A stretch of DNA of 64,000 nt from Dyadobacter linearis (GTDB lineage Bacteria; Bacteroidota; Bacteroidia; Cytophagales; Spirosomataceae): positions 62,001 through 126,000 of the forward strand of contig NZ_CAJRAU010000004.1 of the NCBI RefSeq assembly GCF_907165045.1. Direction: 5' to 3'. Both the position numbers and the translations under genes were made by a program. Below, in pieces: positions 53,894 through 61,582 of this stretch (positions are counted from its first letter, which is position 1; each line of letters starts with the position of its first letter). The notes below the pieces were generated by a model. The model did not search any database and had not been told where the DNA came from. It saw only the letters and a list, made by a program, of their open reading frames with translations.

Positions 53894-55396
53894 ATGCCAG
53901 ACTTTATTCTCACTGTCAATCAACTTTCCAAGTCATTTTCCGGGGTTAAGGCGCTCGATAATGTGAGCCTGAACCTGCGGAAAGGGGAAGTGCATGCATT
54001 GATGGGGGAAAATGGCGCGGGTAAGTCTACATTCATGAAAGTCCTGATCGGTCTGCTCGCGCCGGATTCTGGTGAGATCATTTTTGAGGGTAAAAACCTG
54101 CACGATAGCAATGTAGGCGAAACGCTCAAAAAAGGGATTTCGATGATTCACCAGGAGATACTGATCGTACCCGAGCTGACGGTCGCGCAGAATATCTTTT
54201 TGGGAAGAGAAAAATCAGTTTCAGGAAAAAGTGGCTGGCTTTGGGGCTGGCTCGATGATTCGGAGATCAACGAAAAATCGGAGCAGGTCCTGAAACAGCT
54301 CGGTGTTGATATTTCTCCCAAAACTAAAATGAAATACCTGAGCGTCGCGCAAATGCAGATGGTGGAGATTGCAAAGGCGATTTCCAACAATGCGAAGGTG
54401 ATTATCATGGACGAGCCTACCTCGGCAATTTCGGATAAAGAAGTGGAAATGCTGTTTAAAATGATCCGCGACCTGAAAGCCAAAGGTGTGAGTATCATTT
54501 ACATATCTCACAAAATGGACGAGATTTTCCGGATTTCGGATACGATCACTGTCTTGCGGGATGGTAAATATATTGGAACAAAAAATGCGACCGAACTCGA
54601 TCAGAATTCGCTGATTTCGATGATGGTAGGGCGAGAAATAGGGCAAATGTTTCCGGAAGGAAATACAGCTATTAACGAAGAAATACTGTCGGTTGAAAAT
54701 TTAGGTAAAAAAGGAAAATTCTCAGATATCAACTTTGCGGTACACGCGGGTGAAATCGTGGGATTGTCTGGCTTAATGGGCGCAGGACGTACAGAAATTG
54801 CGCGGGTGATTTTTGGTTTAGATAAATCAGATGAAGGAATGATCAGTATCTCGGGTGAAACCGTGCAGATCAATTCTCCATTAAAAGCATTAAAAAATGG
54901 TATCGGCTATGTGAGCGAGGATAGGAAAGGTCTGGGTTTGATTCCTAAAATGTCTGTAAAAGATAATATTACACTATCCAGTATGAACCGGCACCGGAAA
55001 GGCATTTTTATTAATACAAAAAGAGAAGAAACAGCCACCGCACAAATGATCGCAGATCTGCGGATCAAAACCTCGGGAATGGATCAGAAAGTAACTCACC
55101 TCAGCGGCGGTAACCAGCAGAAAGTGGTGATTGGGAAAGTGTTACTAGCTGCTCCACAGTTAATTATATTAGACGAGCCAACCAGAGGAGTAGATGTTGG
55201 GGCCAAATTTGAAATATATAAATTAATAAGAAACCTGGCTGAAAACGGCATGGCAATCATCCTGATTTCGTCTGAACTACCTGAGATTTTGGGTATGAGC
55301 GACCGGATCGTGGTTTTGTCGAAAGGCAGACAAACCGCACTGCTTTCCAGGCAGGAAGCGACGCAGGAATTGATCATGAAATATGCAGTGGCGTGA
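53894..55396 (+). CDS. Sugar ABC transporter ATP-binding protein (RbsA-type, two ATPase domains)
   Basis: This 500-residue protein has two fused ATPase domains, as in ribose/galactose-type importers. The first has Walker A GENGAGKSTF, a degenerate signature (YLSVAQMQMVEIAKAI) and Walker B VIIMDEPTSAI. The second has a degenerate Walker A region (GLSGLMGAGRTEI), signature LSGGNQQKVVIGK and Walker B LIILDEPTRGVDVG. It powers import through the permease encoded next, whose start overlaps its stop (GTGA). The N-terminus matches the family start. Confidence 0.96.
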   Translation: MPDFILTVNQLSKSFSGVKALDNVSLNLRKGEVHALMGENGAGKSTFMKVLIGLLAPDSGEIIFEGKNLHDSNVGETLKKGISMIHQEILIVPELTVAQNIFLGREKSVSGKSGWLWGWLDDSEINEKSEQVLKQLGVDISPKTKMKYLSVAQMQMVEIAKAISNNAKVIIMDEPTSAISDKEVEMLFKMIRDLKAKGVSIIYISHKMDEIFRISDTITVLRDGKYIGTKNATELDQNSLISMMVGREIGQMFPEGNTAINEEILSVENLGKKGKFSDINFAVHAGEIVGLSGLMGAGRTEIARVIFGLDKSDEGMISISGETVQINSPLKALKNGIGYVSEDRKGLGLIPKMSVKDNITLSSMNRHRKGIFINTKREETATAQMIADLRIKTSGMDQKVTHLSGGNQQKVVIGKVLLAAPQLIILDEPTRGVDVGAKFEIYKLIRNLAENGMAIILISSELPEILGMSDRIVVLSKGRQTALLSRQEATQELIMKYAVA

Positions 55397-56373
55397 ATCC
55401 CACCAGACCAAATACCTTGTATAATATGCCTCCGACTCAAAACTTACGCTTGACAAAATTTGGCCAGTACGGGATTTATCTGGCTTTTTTAATTTTATGC
55501 ATTGTGCTGGCTTTCAGTACCCCGCGTTTTTTTACGGTTTCCAATTTACTGATTATCGGCACGCAGGTTTCGATCAATGCGTTGCTCGCATTTGGAGTGA
55601 CATTTGTGATCATTACCGGCGGGATTGATCTGTCTTTGGGATCGATGGTGGCGGTTACGGGCGTGGTCGCGGCCACTTTTGCACATCCCGATACTTATCC
55701 GCTGGCGGTTCCACTATTGGCTGGACTAGGTGCCGGGCTGCTTTTCGGCGCATTTAATGGGTTGGTCATCACCAAAAGTAAAGTGCCTCCATTTATCGTC
55801 ACGCTGGGTACGATGACGATCGGTCGGGGACTGGCTTTGATCCTAAGCAAGGGCCGGCCGATATCCAACTTGTCAGATTCCTTCAACTTTATTGGTGGTG
55901 GAAATATTTTCGGTATTCCGTTTCCGATTATTATTCTGATCGTTGCATTTATAGTCTGCGCGGTGATTCTGAATAAAACTGTTTTGGGCAGATATATGTA
56001 TGCGGTTGGTGGAAATGAGCCTGCTGCGCGCGCTTCCGGCATTCGTGTCGGGAATGTAAAAATGTGGGTTTACACGATCTGCGGGATACTTTCTGCAATG
56101 GGCGGGATCTTGCTTACTGCCAGGATCACAACCGGCCAGCCGAATGCTGGCGCCGGCTTTGAACTGGATGCAATTGCCGCCGCGATAATAGGCGGTACCA
56201 GTACCTCGGGTGGAACCGGTACAATGACGGGCACTTTGATTGGTGCATTACTAATCGGCGTGATCAGCAATAGTCTGGATTTGCTGAATGTGACCTCTTA
56301 CTACCAGCAGGTTGTGATGGGCGTAATTATCATTGGCGCGGTGGTGCTGGATGGTTTTGGGAAGAAGGATTGA
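55393..56373 (+). CDS. Sugar ABC transporter permease (RbsC-type)
   Basis: The 326-residue integral membrane protein has about nine to ten hydrophobic helices and the family motifs ITGGIDLSLGSMVA and FNGLVITKSKVPPFIVTLGTM. A GTG start overlaps the ATPase stop by four bases (GTGA); the ATG at 55426 is an alternative giving a slightly shorter protein. It forms the channel of the importer and probably works as a homodimer with the adjacent ATPase. The binding protein gene lies 125 bp downstream beyond a purine-rich repeat. Confidence 0.95.
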   Translation: MNPTRPNTLYNMPPTQNLRLTKFGQYGIYLAFLILCIVLAFSTPRFFTVSNLLIIGTQVSINALLAFGVTFVIITGGIDLSLGSMVAVTGVVAATFAHPDTYPLAVPLLAGLGAGLLFGAFNGLVITKSKVPPFIVTLGTMTIGRGLALILSKGRPISNLSDSFNFIGGGNIFGIPFPIIILIVAFIVCAVILNKTVLGRYMYAVGGNEPAARASGIRVGNVKMWVYTICGILSAMGGILLTARITTGQPNAGAGFELDAIAAAIIGGTSTSGGTGTMTGTLIGALLIGVISNSLDLLNVTSYYQQVVMGVIIIGAVVLDGFGKKD

Positions 56374-56377
56374 TTTT

Positions 56378-56443
56378 GGGGGAGGAAAGGGAGGAAGGAG
56401 GAAGGAGGAAAGGGCGGCGCGCGTAGGGAGGATGGAGGAAGGT
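56378..56443 (+). repeat. Purine-only GGAGGAAGG tract, copy 2
   Basis: A G/A run broken by CGGCGCGCGT lies between permease and binding-protein genes. It shares a 26-base identical block with 44908-44940. Confidence 0.85.
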
Positions 56444-56498
56444 TCTAAGTATTTTCAAAATATAAATCGACGGCCGATAGCCGAATGCTGACTGCCTT

Positions 56499-57431
56499 AT
56501 GAAAAATGCAATTTTTGGTACCCTTATCGCAACTGCTCTTCTTTCGGGCTGTAATCAAACTTCAGAGAAAGGGTCAGGTGATGGGGAAAAGCTGGTCGTT
56601 GGCGCTACTATGCTGAGCATGCAGAATGAATTTATCGTGAATGTGAGTGATGAAATGGAGGCGAAGGCTAAGGAACTGGATGTGGACCTGATCACAGTTG
56701 ACGCGGAACGTTCGGCGTTGAAGCAGGTGGAGCAGGTGGAAAGCTTTATAGCTCAGGGAGTTGATGCAATTATCATGAATCCTTGTGAAGTAGAAGCCAG
56801 CTCTCCGGCAGTGAAGCTGGCGATGGCGGCAAATATTCCTATTATCAATGTAAACTCAGAAACTTCTGCAAAACCAACCGCATTCGTCGGCTCGGACGAT
56901 ACGGAATCGGCTCGCATTGCGATGAAGTATCTGGCGGAAAAGTTGGGCGGAAAAGGGAATATATTGATAATGCACGGTTTTATGGGTCAGGCCGCGCAGC
57001 TTAAAAGGGACAATGGAGCTAAAGAAATATTGAAAGCAAATCCTGGTTTAAAACTGCTAGCCGAGCAGACCGGCGAGTGGGACCGTGCAAAAGGAATGTC
57101 ACTCACCGAAAACTGGATCCAATCTTACGGTTCAAAGATCAACGCCATTTTCGCACATAATGACGAAATGGGAATGGGAGCTGTAAAAGCGCTGGAAGCA
57201 GCCGGTCTAAAAAACAAAGTGATCGTAGTAAGCGTAGACGCGATCCCCGATGCATTGCAGGCCGTGAAAAAAGGTACTTTGGACGCAACAATCTTCCAAA
57301 ATGCCAAAGAGCAAGGCAGCAAAGCAATTGAAACAGCAGTAAAAGCAGCAAAAAAGGAGGCGTTTGATAAAGAGGTATTAATACCTTTTCAGCTGGTGAC
57401 GAAGGAGAATGTGGGGGAGTTTTTAAAGTAG
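56499..57431 (+). CDS. Sugar ABC transporter substrate-binding lipoprotein (RbsB-type)
   Basis: The 310-residue protein has a lipoprotein signal (IATALLSGC) that would tether it to a membrane in the periplasm, unlike the soluble RbsB of E. coli. The periplasmic-binding-protein type 1 fold shows VVGATMLSMQNEFIVNV, QGVDAIIMNPCEV, PIINVNSE, AFVGSDD and VVSVDAIPDAL. It delivers a sugar or sugar derivative to the permease and ATPase upstream. The ligand is not identifiable from sequence, but the neighbouring isomerases and oxidoreductase should use it. Confidence 0.93.
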   Translation: MKNAIFGTLIATALLSGCNQTSEKGSGDGEKLVVGATMLSMQNEFIVNVSDEMEAKAKELDVDLITVDAERSALKQVEQVESFIAQGVDAIIMNPCEVEASSPAVKLAMAANIPIINVNSETSAKPTAFVGSDDTESARIAMKYLAEKLGGKGNILIMHGFMGQAAQLKRDNGAKEILKANPGLKLLAEQTGEWDRAKGMSLTENWIQSYGSKINAIFAHNDEMGMGAVKALEAAGLKNKVIVVSVDAIPDALQAVKKGTLDATIFQNAKEQGSKAIETAVKAAKKEAFDKEVLIPFQLVTKENVGEFLK

Positions 57432-57495
57432 GGTAACCTTGTTGGCGGTTTTAATTATTATCTTTAAATGAAGGTCACATTAAAGATCTGAGACT

Positions 57496-57729
57496 ATGGC
57501 GATCACTTATCATATTAAGGTAAAGAAAGACTATGCAGCCGATCTGATTGAAGATTTGGAGAAGGTTGATGCAATAGAGGTCTTTGCTTCCGAAAATGAA
57601 TCCACCATCGAAATAGCCGATTGGCAGAAGGAAACAGTTTTAGCTCGATTAAAAGAGGCCAAGACAAGTCCAGAAACCCTGATTAGCTGGACACAAGCCA
57701 AAGAGCGAATTGAAAAATTAATTAGTTAA
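57496..57729 (+). CDS. Antitoxin-like protein of a RelE/ParE-type pair
   Basis: The 77-residue protein overlaps the downstream RelE/ParE-like gene by one base (TAATG). It begins with a short beta-strand (TYHIKVKKDYAADLIEDL) and ends with acidic, helical sequence (VLARLKEAKTSPETLISWTQAKERIEKL). Small proteins of this type in front of ParE genes in Bacteroidota act as antitoxins. I see no classic ribbon-helix-helix signature, so the family is unclear. Confidence 0.75.
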   Translation: MAITYHIKVKKDYAADLIEDLEKVDAIEVFASENESTIEIADWQKETVLARLKEAKTSPETLISWTQAKERIEKLIS

Positions 57730-58016
57730 TGACTTTTAAGATATTAGTTTCACCACACGCACTTGATGATATAGAAGCCGCCGCCCATTACTACAACGAA
57801 AAGGTAACGGGTTTGGGAAGCCGATTTGCTCACCAGGTGCAAAGCACTATTGAGAAGATTGCAGATAATCCATTTATGTATGAAGTACGGTACAATGGAA
57901 TTCGATGTGCAGGAGTTTGGAAATTCCCCTTTCTTATTCATTTTACGGCAGATAAAGAAGCAGGTACTGTGTTGATACTATCGGTGTACAGCACCTATCA
58001 GAATCCAAAATGGTAG
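57729..58016 (+). CDS. RelE/ParE-family toxin
   Basis: The 95-residue protein has the compact RelE/ParE fold pattern: VSPHALDDIEAAAHYYNEK at the N-terminus, a central helix (FAHQVQSTIEKIADNPFMYEVRYNGIR in pieces) and C-terminal strands WKFPFLIHFTAD and VLILSVYSTYQNP. ParE-like toxins poison gyrase and RelE-like ones cleave mRNA at the ribosome; the sequence alone does not tell which. The TAATG overlap with the upstream gene shows translational coupling. Confidence 0.9.
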   Translation: MTFKILVSPHALDDIEAAAHYYNEKVTGLGSRFAHQVQSTIEKIADNPFMYEVRYNGIRCAGVWKFPFLIHFTADKEAGTVLILSVYSTYQNPKW

Positions 58017-58062
58017 AGTAGCAAAATGTTTCTTCTAGTCTCAGGGAGTTTTAGGAGTCGAA

Positions 58063-58212
58063 TTACTCTCTATCCCTATCCAGAGACGAAAAATTCACAT
58101 TTTTTAGCTGTTCACGGACAAGTTTCAATTTTGCTTCCACAGCGGCTTCGAGACTAGGATAAGTAATCACTTCTCTTGGAATTCGTCTCTTGGATTTGTC
58201 TATTACGTTCAT
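58063..58212 (-). CDS. 49-residue partner protein of the DUF6934-like gene
   Basis: This short gene overlaps the stop of the upstream 150-residue gene by four bases (ATGA), so the two are coupled. The protein starts MNVIDKSKRRIPREVITYPS, then has one amphipathic helix (LEAAVEAKLKLVREQLKNV) and an acidic tail with DRDRE. It is too small for a catalytic domain and could be an antitoxin-like peptide. No family recognised. Confidence 0.65.
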   Translation of the reverse strand: MNVIDKSKRRIPREVITYPSLEAAVEAKLKLVREQLKNVNFSSLDRDRE

Positions 58213-58661
58213 TTTAATGTGCGTTTAAGCTTTACTAAATATCCAACGTACCTCTTATTCGGTTGAAAAGGCTCCGGTTCGTCCTTCATGATTCCATAAA
58301 TTTCATAATATTTCGTGACATCCAAAAATTCCCGACTGATAATCACCCGGTAAAGCCTGATCCTTGCAGGAGTACTACCGGTGAAATAGACTGATCTCAT
58401 CGGGTACTTGCCTAGAAAAATGGCTACCGTTCGAATTACAGTCGCCATGATAGTCTCTAAATCACCATTGTTAGTGATCGTTAGATCGCATAAGTCTCCG
58501 TCTGCTAAAAGATGACCTAGAAACAGGTTATATTGATTGAAATTTGACGCCACCGGCGAATAGATCACAACCTTCCTGTCTGTCTTCAAACTCCCCTTGC
58601 TCACAAATTCAAAATAACAGCACGACTCGTCGTGTGTGAATGCGTAAATGTCTGACTTCAA
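58209..58661 (-). CDS. Bacteroidota-specific protein, DUF6934-like
   Basis: The 150-residue protein shows conserved blocks I associate with DUF6934: FEFVSKGSL, NQYNLFLGHLLADGDLCDLTITNNGD, a helical TVIRTVAIFLGKYPMRSVYF and GSTPARIRLYRVIIS. No catalytic function is known to me. It lies on the opposite strand to the ParE pair, convergent with it, and is coupled by ATGA overlap to the 49-residue gene. Gene size and layout resemble toxin-antitoxin pairs, but that is inference. Confidence 0.7.
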   Translation of the reverse strand: MKSDIYAFTHDESCCYFEFVSKGSLKTDRKVVIYSPVASNFNQYNLFLGHLLADGDLCDLTITNNGDLETIMATVIRTVAIFLGKYPMRSVYFTGSTPARIRLYRVIISREFLDVTKYYEIYGIMKDEPEPFQPNKRYVGYLVKLKRTLK

Positions 58662-58793
58662 TGGCTGTTCTTGTTATATAGCTTTAGACGTCAGTTTCCG
58701 CAAATGGTAACAAGGTATTTTATATAAAGTAAAATCCGGCTACGCTCGTGCTTTTAGAAGCATCGTTTTAGATTTGAACCAATAGACTTTTAC

Positions 58794-60161
58794 ATGAACA
58801 ATTTCAATATCAACCGCCGGAATTTTCTGCATGGTGCAACTGCGGCCCTGGCGCTTTCCAGTTTTGGAGCAAGAGGGATGGACCTTATTAATCCGCCTAA
58901 AACACTTCGGGTAGGTTTGATAGGTACAGGCTGGTATGGAAAAAGTGACTTGTTCAGGTTGATTCAGGTGGCTCCCGTTGAAGTACTGGCGCTTTGTGAT
59001 GTGGATAAAAATCAGTTAAATGAAGCAGGTAAACTCGTGAGTCAGCGGCAGAAATCGGGGAAGGTACCAAAGCTTTACGGAGATTATCAGAAAATGCTTG
59101 CTGAGAATGAAATGGACATTGTCCTGATCGGTACGCCCGATCACTGGCACGCATTGCAGATGATCGACGCTGTGAAAGCCGGCGCGCACGTGTATGTTCA
59201 GAAGCCGATCAGCGTGGATGTGCTGGAAGGTGAAGCGATGGTGGCTGCCGCGCGTAAATACAAAAAAGTGGTACAGGTAGGAACGCAGCGCAAGAGCACT
59301 CCCCACTTGATTGACGCCAAGAAAAATATTGTAGACGCTGGTCTGTTAGGTAAGATATCGCACGTAGAAATGTGCTGCTATTTCCATATGCGCAACAATG
59401 GAAATCCGCCTGTGGAAGCAGTGCCTGCATTTTTGGACTATGAAAAATGGACAGGACCGGCGCCACTTCGGCCCTACGACGGAATACCGCACGTTCGCTG
59501 GTGGCGGACTTTCATGGAATATGGAAATGGCATTACCGGAGATATGTGCGTGCACATGTTTGATACGGTTCGCTGGATGCTAAAACTCGGCTGGCCGAAA
59601 AAAATCAGTTCAACCGGTGGCATTTACGTTCAGAAGGAAGGTAAGTCCAATATTTCCGATACCCAGTCAGCTATTTTTGAATATGATGGGCTAAATTGTG
59701 TGTGGCAGCATCGCACGTGGGGAGCGCCGAACAATCCCGATTACCCGTGGTCATTTACATTATATGGCGAAAAAGGCACGCTCTGGGCGAGTACCATGGC
59801 GTACGATTTCATTCCGCAAGGTAAAGGCGAGAAAATCCATAAGGATGTGGTTTACGAAAAAGAAAAGTATCCGGAAGATTTGAAAGAAGATAAGATAGAA
59901 CTCAATGCCGCGCCAGCGACAAGACTACATATGCTCGATTTTCTGAGTGCGATTGATCAGAGCAGTAAGCCGGTGGCAGATATTGAGGAAGGTCACATTT
60001 CTACCGCAAGCTGTATTCTCGCAAATCTCTCTATGAAAACCGGCAGGTCGCTTGTTTATGATCCTGTTAAACGCGAAATTGTTGGGGATAGAGAAGCGAC
60101 CGCATTGTTGGCGCGTGAGTACCGTTCCCCCTACATTCATCCCGACTATAAAACCGTTTAG
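58794..60161 (+). CDS. Tat-exported Gfo/Idh/MocA-family oxidoreductase
   Basis: This 455-residue protein starts with a twin-arginine signal (NRRNFLHGATAALALSSFGA), so it is exported folded to the periplasm with cofactor bound. It has a Rossmann fold (VGLIGTGWYGKSD) and the catalytic motif is QKP (VYVQKPIS) instead of EKP, as seen in exported members. A C-terminal sheet domain has GNGITGDMCVHMFDTVRWML. Exported relatives oxidise or reduce sugars at C3 or act on glycans. Its job would fit glycoside oxidation before cleavage by the DUF1080-type protein. Confidence 0.9.
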   Translation: MNNFNINRRNFLHGATAALALSSFGARGMDLINPPKTLRVGLIGTGWYGKSDLFRLIQVAPVEVLALCDVDKNQLNEAGKLVSQRQKSGKVPKLYGDYQKMLAENEMDIVLIGTPDHWHALQMIDAVKAGAHVYVQKPISVDVLEGEAMVAAARKYKKVVQVGTQRKSTPHLIDAKKNIVDAGLLGKISHVEMCCYFHMRNNGNPPVEAVPAFLDYEKWTGPAPLRPYDGIPHVRWWRTFMEYGNGITGDMCVHMFDTVRWMLKLGWPKKISSTGGIYVQKEGKSNISDTQSAIFEYDGLNCVWQHRTWGAPNNPDYPWSFTLYGEKGTLWASTMAYDFIPQGKGEKIHKDVVYEKEKYPEDLKEDKIELNAAPATRLHMLDFLSAIDQSSKPVADIEEGHISTASCILANLSMKTGRSLVYDPVKREIVGDREATALLAREYRSPYIHPDYKTV

Positions 60162-60367
60162 TTTGATTTAAAAGCTTGTGGTCCCCGAATACTCCAGTGC
60201 ATCGCGTCCGGCAAAACCCGGGCGCTTTTTTGTTGCTGGTATGAAATTTATAAAGCGACATAACAATTTGATAAAAAAGGAGTTTATAGATTGTTTTCCG
60301 ACCATTTTAAACCTTTTACCCTCGGAAACTGTCAGATATATTGTTAAACTAAACGTTCAATCAAAAG

Positions 60368-60943
60368 ATGAAAAACATAGTGAAGTTGATGAAATCCGCA
60401 GGCATTGCGGTAGTGGCGGGAGTGCTGATCATGGCGTGCAGCCAGGCGCTTCAGGTAAGTTACGATTACGATTCATCCGTTAATTTAAAGCAGTTCAAAA
60501 CGTTCAAGGTAGAGGCGGAACACAATATGGAAAGTGATCCGTTACTGGGCAGCGAACTGAACAGAAGAAGGTTGGGGGATGCAGTAAAAGAGGTAATGGA
60601 AGCGAAAGGTTACAAATACGACCAGCAAAGCCCTGAGCTGATCGTTCGTTTCATGACGGACGTGAAAGACCGTCAGCAGGTTCGCTCCAATAACATGTAC
60701 TCGCCTTACATGTGGTGGTATGGTGGTGGTAACAACATTTCTACCTACAACTACCAGGAAAGTCGCTTTATCCTGAACATTTATCAGAAAAATAGCGACA
60801 AGATGATCTGGCAAGGTTGGGCTTCCGGTAAAGTGAAAGCTCCGACCAAAAAAGAAGATCGCGAAACAATGGTTAAAAATACCATGACCGATATTCTGAG
60901 AACTTTCCCGCAAGCGACGCAGGATACGTATAGCAGGAAGTAA
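60368..60943 (+). CDS. DUF4136 lipoprotein
   Basis: The 191-residue protein has a lipoprotein signal (IAVVAGVLIMAC) and a DUF4136 domain (VSYDYDSSVNLKQFKTFKV, DAVKEVMEAKGYKYDQ, ILNIYQKNSDKMIWQGWASG, TMTDILRTFP). DUF4136 lipoproteins are outer-membrane-associated proteins of unknown function. It is monocistronic, with about 200 bp of AT-rich sequence upstream and a strong terminator downstream. Confidence 0.92.
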   Translation: MKNIVKLMKSAGIAVVAGVLIMACSQALQVSYDYDSSVNLKQFKTFKVEAEHNMESDPLLGSELNRRRLGDAVKEVMEAKGYKYDQQSPELIVRFMTDVKDRQQVRSNNMYSPYMWWYGGGNNISTYNYQESRFILNIYQKNSDKMIWQGWASGKVKAPTKKEDRETMVKNTMTDILRTFPQATQDTYSRK

Positions 60944-60963
60944 TTTGGTGCTGGATTAAAATG

Positions 60964-60995
60964 AAAGCGAGCCGCTCAATCGAGCGGCTCGCTTT
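60964..60995. terminator. Bidirectional terminator between DUF4136 and HigBA-like genes
   Basis: A perfect 14-bp stem AAAGCGAGCCGCTC/GAGCGGCTCGCTTT with a 4-base loop ends two bases before the antitoxin-like stop codon, so no extra coding sequence can follow that gene. Confidence 0.92.
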
Positions 60996-60997
60996 GG

Positions 60998-61228
60998 TTA
61001 ATGTACTACGGGAACTCTTGGCTCCATTTCTTCTTTTCGGATTTTAGCATATTCAATCGGATCAGGTTCATCGATGGGATAATGGTCTGATTCGTATTTG
61101 TTCACCATTGAAACCAGCATTTCCAGCTCAATAGCTTCTGACGAGCCAGCTGGTGCATCGAATAGTTCGTCAATGCGTACTATAATGCGATTGTAGTCCT
61201 CTTCCGTTTCTATTTCTCTCGTTTCCAT
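60998..61228 (-). CDS. HigA-like antitoxin lacking the helix-turn-helix domain
   Basis: The protein (76 residues from the ATG at 61228; starts at 61252 or 61273 would overlap the toxin gene) matches the N-terminal half of HigA-type antitoxins partnered with HigB: ETEEDYNRIIVRIDELFDAP, ELEMLVSMVNKYE, HYPIDEPDPIEYAKIRKEEM. In those antitoxins a DNA-binding domain follows; here the protein stops and a terminator starts two bases later. It lies 7 bp after the toxin gene. Confidence 0.75.
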   Translation of the reverse strand: METREIETEEDYNRIIVRIDELFDAPAGSSEAIELEMLVSMVNKYESDHYPIDEPDPIEYAKIRKEEMEPRVPVVH

Positions 61229-61235
61229 GTCAGCA

Positions 61236-61529
61236 TTAAATTTTCGCAGCATTAATTTTGTCGTAATCGGCATGCGATCCTATCCACTTGATCATGACTC
61301 TTTTGTATTCGAAATTCACGCGGGCAATCAGTCTGTAATGATTTCCTTTGATATTAAATATGATTCTGTTGTCAGCAATCATATCAGCACTTTGAAAATC
61401 CTTTCGGACCGCATTAAAATCTTTCCACTGCGCTTTTCGAACCGTCTTGAACCAAGAGGTAAGGTAAACTTTACCGTCAGGATGTTCAATGTAAAACTCC
61501 CTCAGAATTTTGAAGCTGATAACATTCAT
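61236..61529 (-). CDS. HigB-family toxin
   Basis: The 97-residue protein has the HigB (PF09907-type) pattern: LREFYIEHPDGKVYLTSWFKTV, a central helix with WKDFNAVRKDFQSAD, the strand NRIIFNIKGNHYRLIARVNFE and the end KWIGSHADYDKINAAKI. HigB cleaves mRNA on translating ribosomes. It precedes its antitoxin gene, the order usual for hig loci (toxin first). A candidate -7 element lies 20 bp upstream. Confidence 0.93.
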   Translation of the reverse strand: MNVISFKILREFYIEHPDGKVYLTSWFKTVRKAQWKDFNAVRKDFQSADMIADNRIIFNIKGNHYRLIARVNFEYKRVMIKWIGSHADYDKINAAKI

Positions 61530-61549
61530 TGATGTGTGTGATAGTCAAA

Positions 61550-61557
61550 CAAATATA
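61550..61557 (-). promoter_or_regulatory. Candidate -7 element of the hig locus (TATATTTG on minus strand)
   Basis: An exact TAnnTTTG match lies 20 bp before the HigB start codon. A -33 element at standard spacing is not obvious. Confidence 0.45.
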
Positions 61558-61582
61558 GCGACAAAAATCGTTTCGTGAAAAA

